The notes under the pieces are model-generated. The model was not told where the DNA came from, searched no databases, and was given only the letters and a program-made list of their open reading frames with translations. A stretch of DNA of 64,000 nt, taken from positions 113,264-177,263 of the forward strand of contig JAYELS010000026.1 of NCBI GenBank assembly GCA_034717695.1, written 5' to 3'. Positions 63,448-64,000 of the stretch are shown piece by piece. The stretch comes from NAT127 sp034717695. Its GTDB lineage: Bacteria > Pseudomonadota > Gammaproteobacteria > Pseudomonadales > Porticoccaceae. Each line of letters starts with the position of its first letter. Positions within the stretch are counted from its first letter, which is position 1. A program made the translations under genes and the position numbers.

Positions 63448-63903
63448 TTACACATTTGCGGCGGACACTTCATCAAACTGCTCGGCTTCCATTCGGTTAC
63501 GGCGTTCATCTAGCAATTCGCCATCGAACATCCAATATTCAGAACCACTCGCTGAGGGTGTGCTATAGCCAAGACTATGTAATGCTTTTAATGCAGCAGC
63601 AGAGAGACTTAGTATTTCGCCGTAAAAATTTACCCTGCCACCATCAACGACCGTGGCCGTAATGTTCTGATCGCGGGAGCATGATATAACATCACCGGGT
63701 TTGATGCCGAGAGCCTCAAGCTTAATACGAGGGCGACGTGCTTTTGCTTTCTCCAATGCTTTCTGTTCCTCGTTATCTATTTCGGCAACTCCAGGGGTAA
63801 TTTCCTTGAAATCTCCAATGCTGATGGCCAGCACAACCTTTTCTGGGTCGACTCGAAAGAACTCACGTTTTGGATTATTGAGAATTACATAACTATATGA
63901 CAT
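63448..63903 (-). CDS. Hypothetical protein with a RAMA/DUF4357-like C-terminus
   Basis: 151 residues from ATG at 63903 (MSYSYVILNNPKREFFRVD); a GTG five codons upstream is possible. The C-terminal half (LGIKPGDVISCSRDQNITAT, VVDGGRVNFYGEILSLSAAA, then EYWMFDG) resembles the small modification-associated RAMA/DUF4357 fold in pattern: a dG..v..G..lSlSaAA helix followed by an aromatic FW-type end. This is a weak visual match. The gene is clearly more AT-rich than the rest of the window and is probably acquired. Confidence 0.55.
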   Translation of the reverse strand: MSYSYVILNNPKREFFRVDPEKVVLAISIGDFKEITPGVAEIDNEEQKALEKAKARRPRIKLEALGIKPGDVISCSRDQNITATVVDGGRVNFYGEILSLSAAALKALHSLGYSTPSASGSEYWMFDGELLDERRNRMEAEQFDEVSAANV

Positions 63904-63926
63904 ATATTCAGCCGCCACGGTATAAT
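63897..63926 (+). promoter_or_regulatory. Sigma-70 promoter of the gene at the right edge
   Basis: ATGACA (63897-63902), 18-base spacer and a perfect TATAAT (63921-63926), 32 bases before the ATG at 63958. It overlaps the 5' end of the divergent gene. Confidence 0.55.
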
Positions 63927-63957
63927 TGCCACATCCTTTCCACTTTGAGGATTTGGC

Positions 63958-64000
63958 ATGGCAGCAGCGATGGACGCAGCATCAAAACGCCGAGTGCGAG
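63958..64000 (+). CDS. Start of an unidentified gene, cut by the window edge
   Basis: Fourteen codons are visible (MAAAMDAASKRRVR), preceded by TTGAGG about eight bases before the ATG and by a near-consensus promoter. Too short to name. It is divergent from the 151-residue gene and lies in the AT-richer region. Confidence 0.5.
   Translation, partial: MAAAMDAASKRRVR

Noticed and set aside
63329..63662. Plus-strand open frames in the right-edge region
   Set aside because: They overlap the 151-residue minus-strand gene, show no domain or ribosome-binding site, and their residues look random.

Overview
This is a 64 kb stretch of chromosomal core genome from a high-GC gammaproteobacterium. The gene orders are those of the Pseudomonas/Cellvibrio side of the class: pilS-pilR; ileS-lspA-fkpB-ispH; fimW-fimX-serB; ndk-rlmN-pilW-rodZ-ispG-hisS-yfgM-bamB; ubiE-ubiJ-ubiB-hisIE-tatABC. 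A fused bioH-bioC gene points the same way, since such fusions are known from the Cellvibrionales-type lineages Saccharophagus and Teredinibacter. The genus cannot be named from this window. Coding density is very high, and many genes share stop/start codons (TGATG or ATGA).

Layout. 0.08-4.8 kb: nadE, and the pilus two-component pair pilS-pilR. 4.8-12.3 kb: the minus-strand group murJ, ribF, ileS, lspA, fkpB, ispH. 12.3-15.6 kb: the heat-shock protease hslV-hslU with a DUF971 gene, a small lipoprotein and a DUF3094 membrane peptide. 15.7-20.2 kb: biotin operon bioB-bioF-bioHC-bioD behind a promoter whose -35 lies in a BirA-type operator. 20.2-24.5 kb: comF, cysE, then efp with both of its modification enzymes (epmA, epmB). 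24.6-31.0 kb: fimW and fimX (c-di-GMP control of type IV pili), serB and a membrane protein. 31.2-33.9 kb: phaB-phaC (polyhydroxyalkanoate). 34-37.3 kb: rep, a lipoprotein cytochrome c5 and a phosphoribosyltransferase. 37.3-53.7 kb: one long minus-strand run from trmJ through iscR-iscS-sufBCDS-sufA-sufT-sufE into ndk-rlmN-pilW-rodZ-ispG-hisS-yfgM-bamB. 54.7-62.9 kb: suhB, a putative OlsF-type bifunctional acyltransferase, ubiE-ubiJ-ubiB, hisI-hisE and tatABC. From about 63.2 kb the base composition drops sharply toward AT and the genes become unfamiliar, so the right edge probably enters an acquired island.

Three things stand out. (1) Four intergenic elements (12.3, 13.1, 55.5 and 57.5 kb) consist of arrays of 7-bp units in exact register, facing an inverted array across a 58-95 bp core. 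The heptamer sequence differs between elements, but core-end sequences are partly shared, so they look like one family of small dispersed elements. Three of them start within a few bases of a stop codon, and one splits hslV from hslU. (2) At the place where relatives have iscRSUA-hscBA-fdx upstream of ndk, only iscR and iscS remain and a full SUF set follows. Both the iscR and the sufB promoters carry matching IscR-type boxes, so one regulator probably drives the whole hybrid. (3) fimX carries an apparent one-base insertion at its very 3' end.

All calls rest on reading the translated sequence and motifs by eye; no database search was possible.
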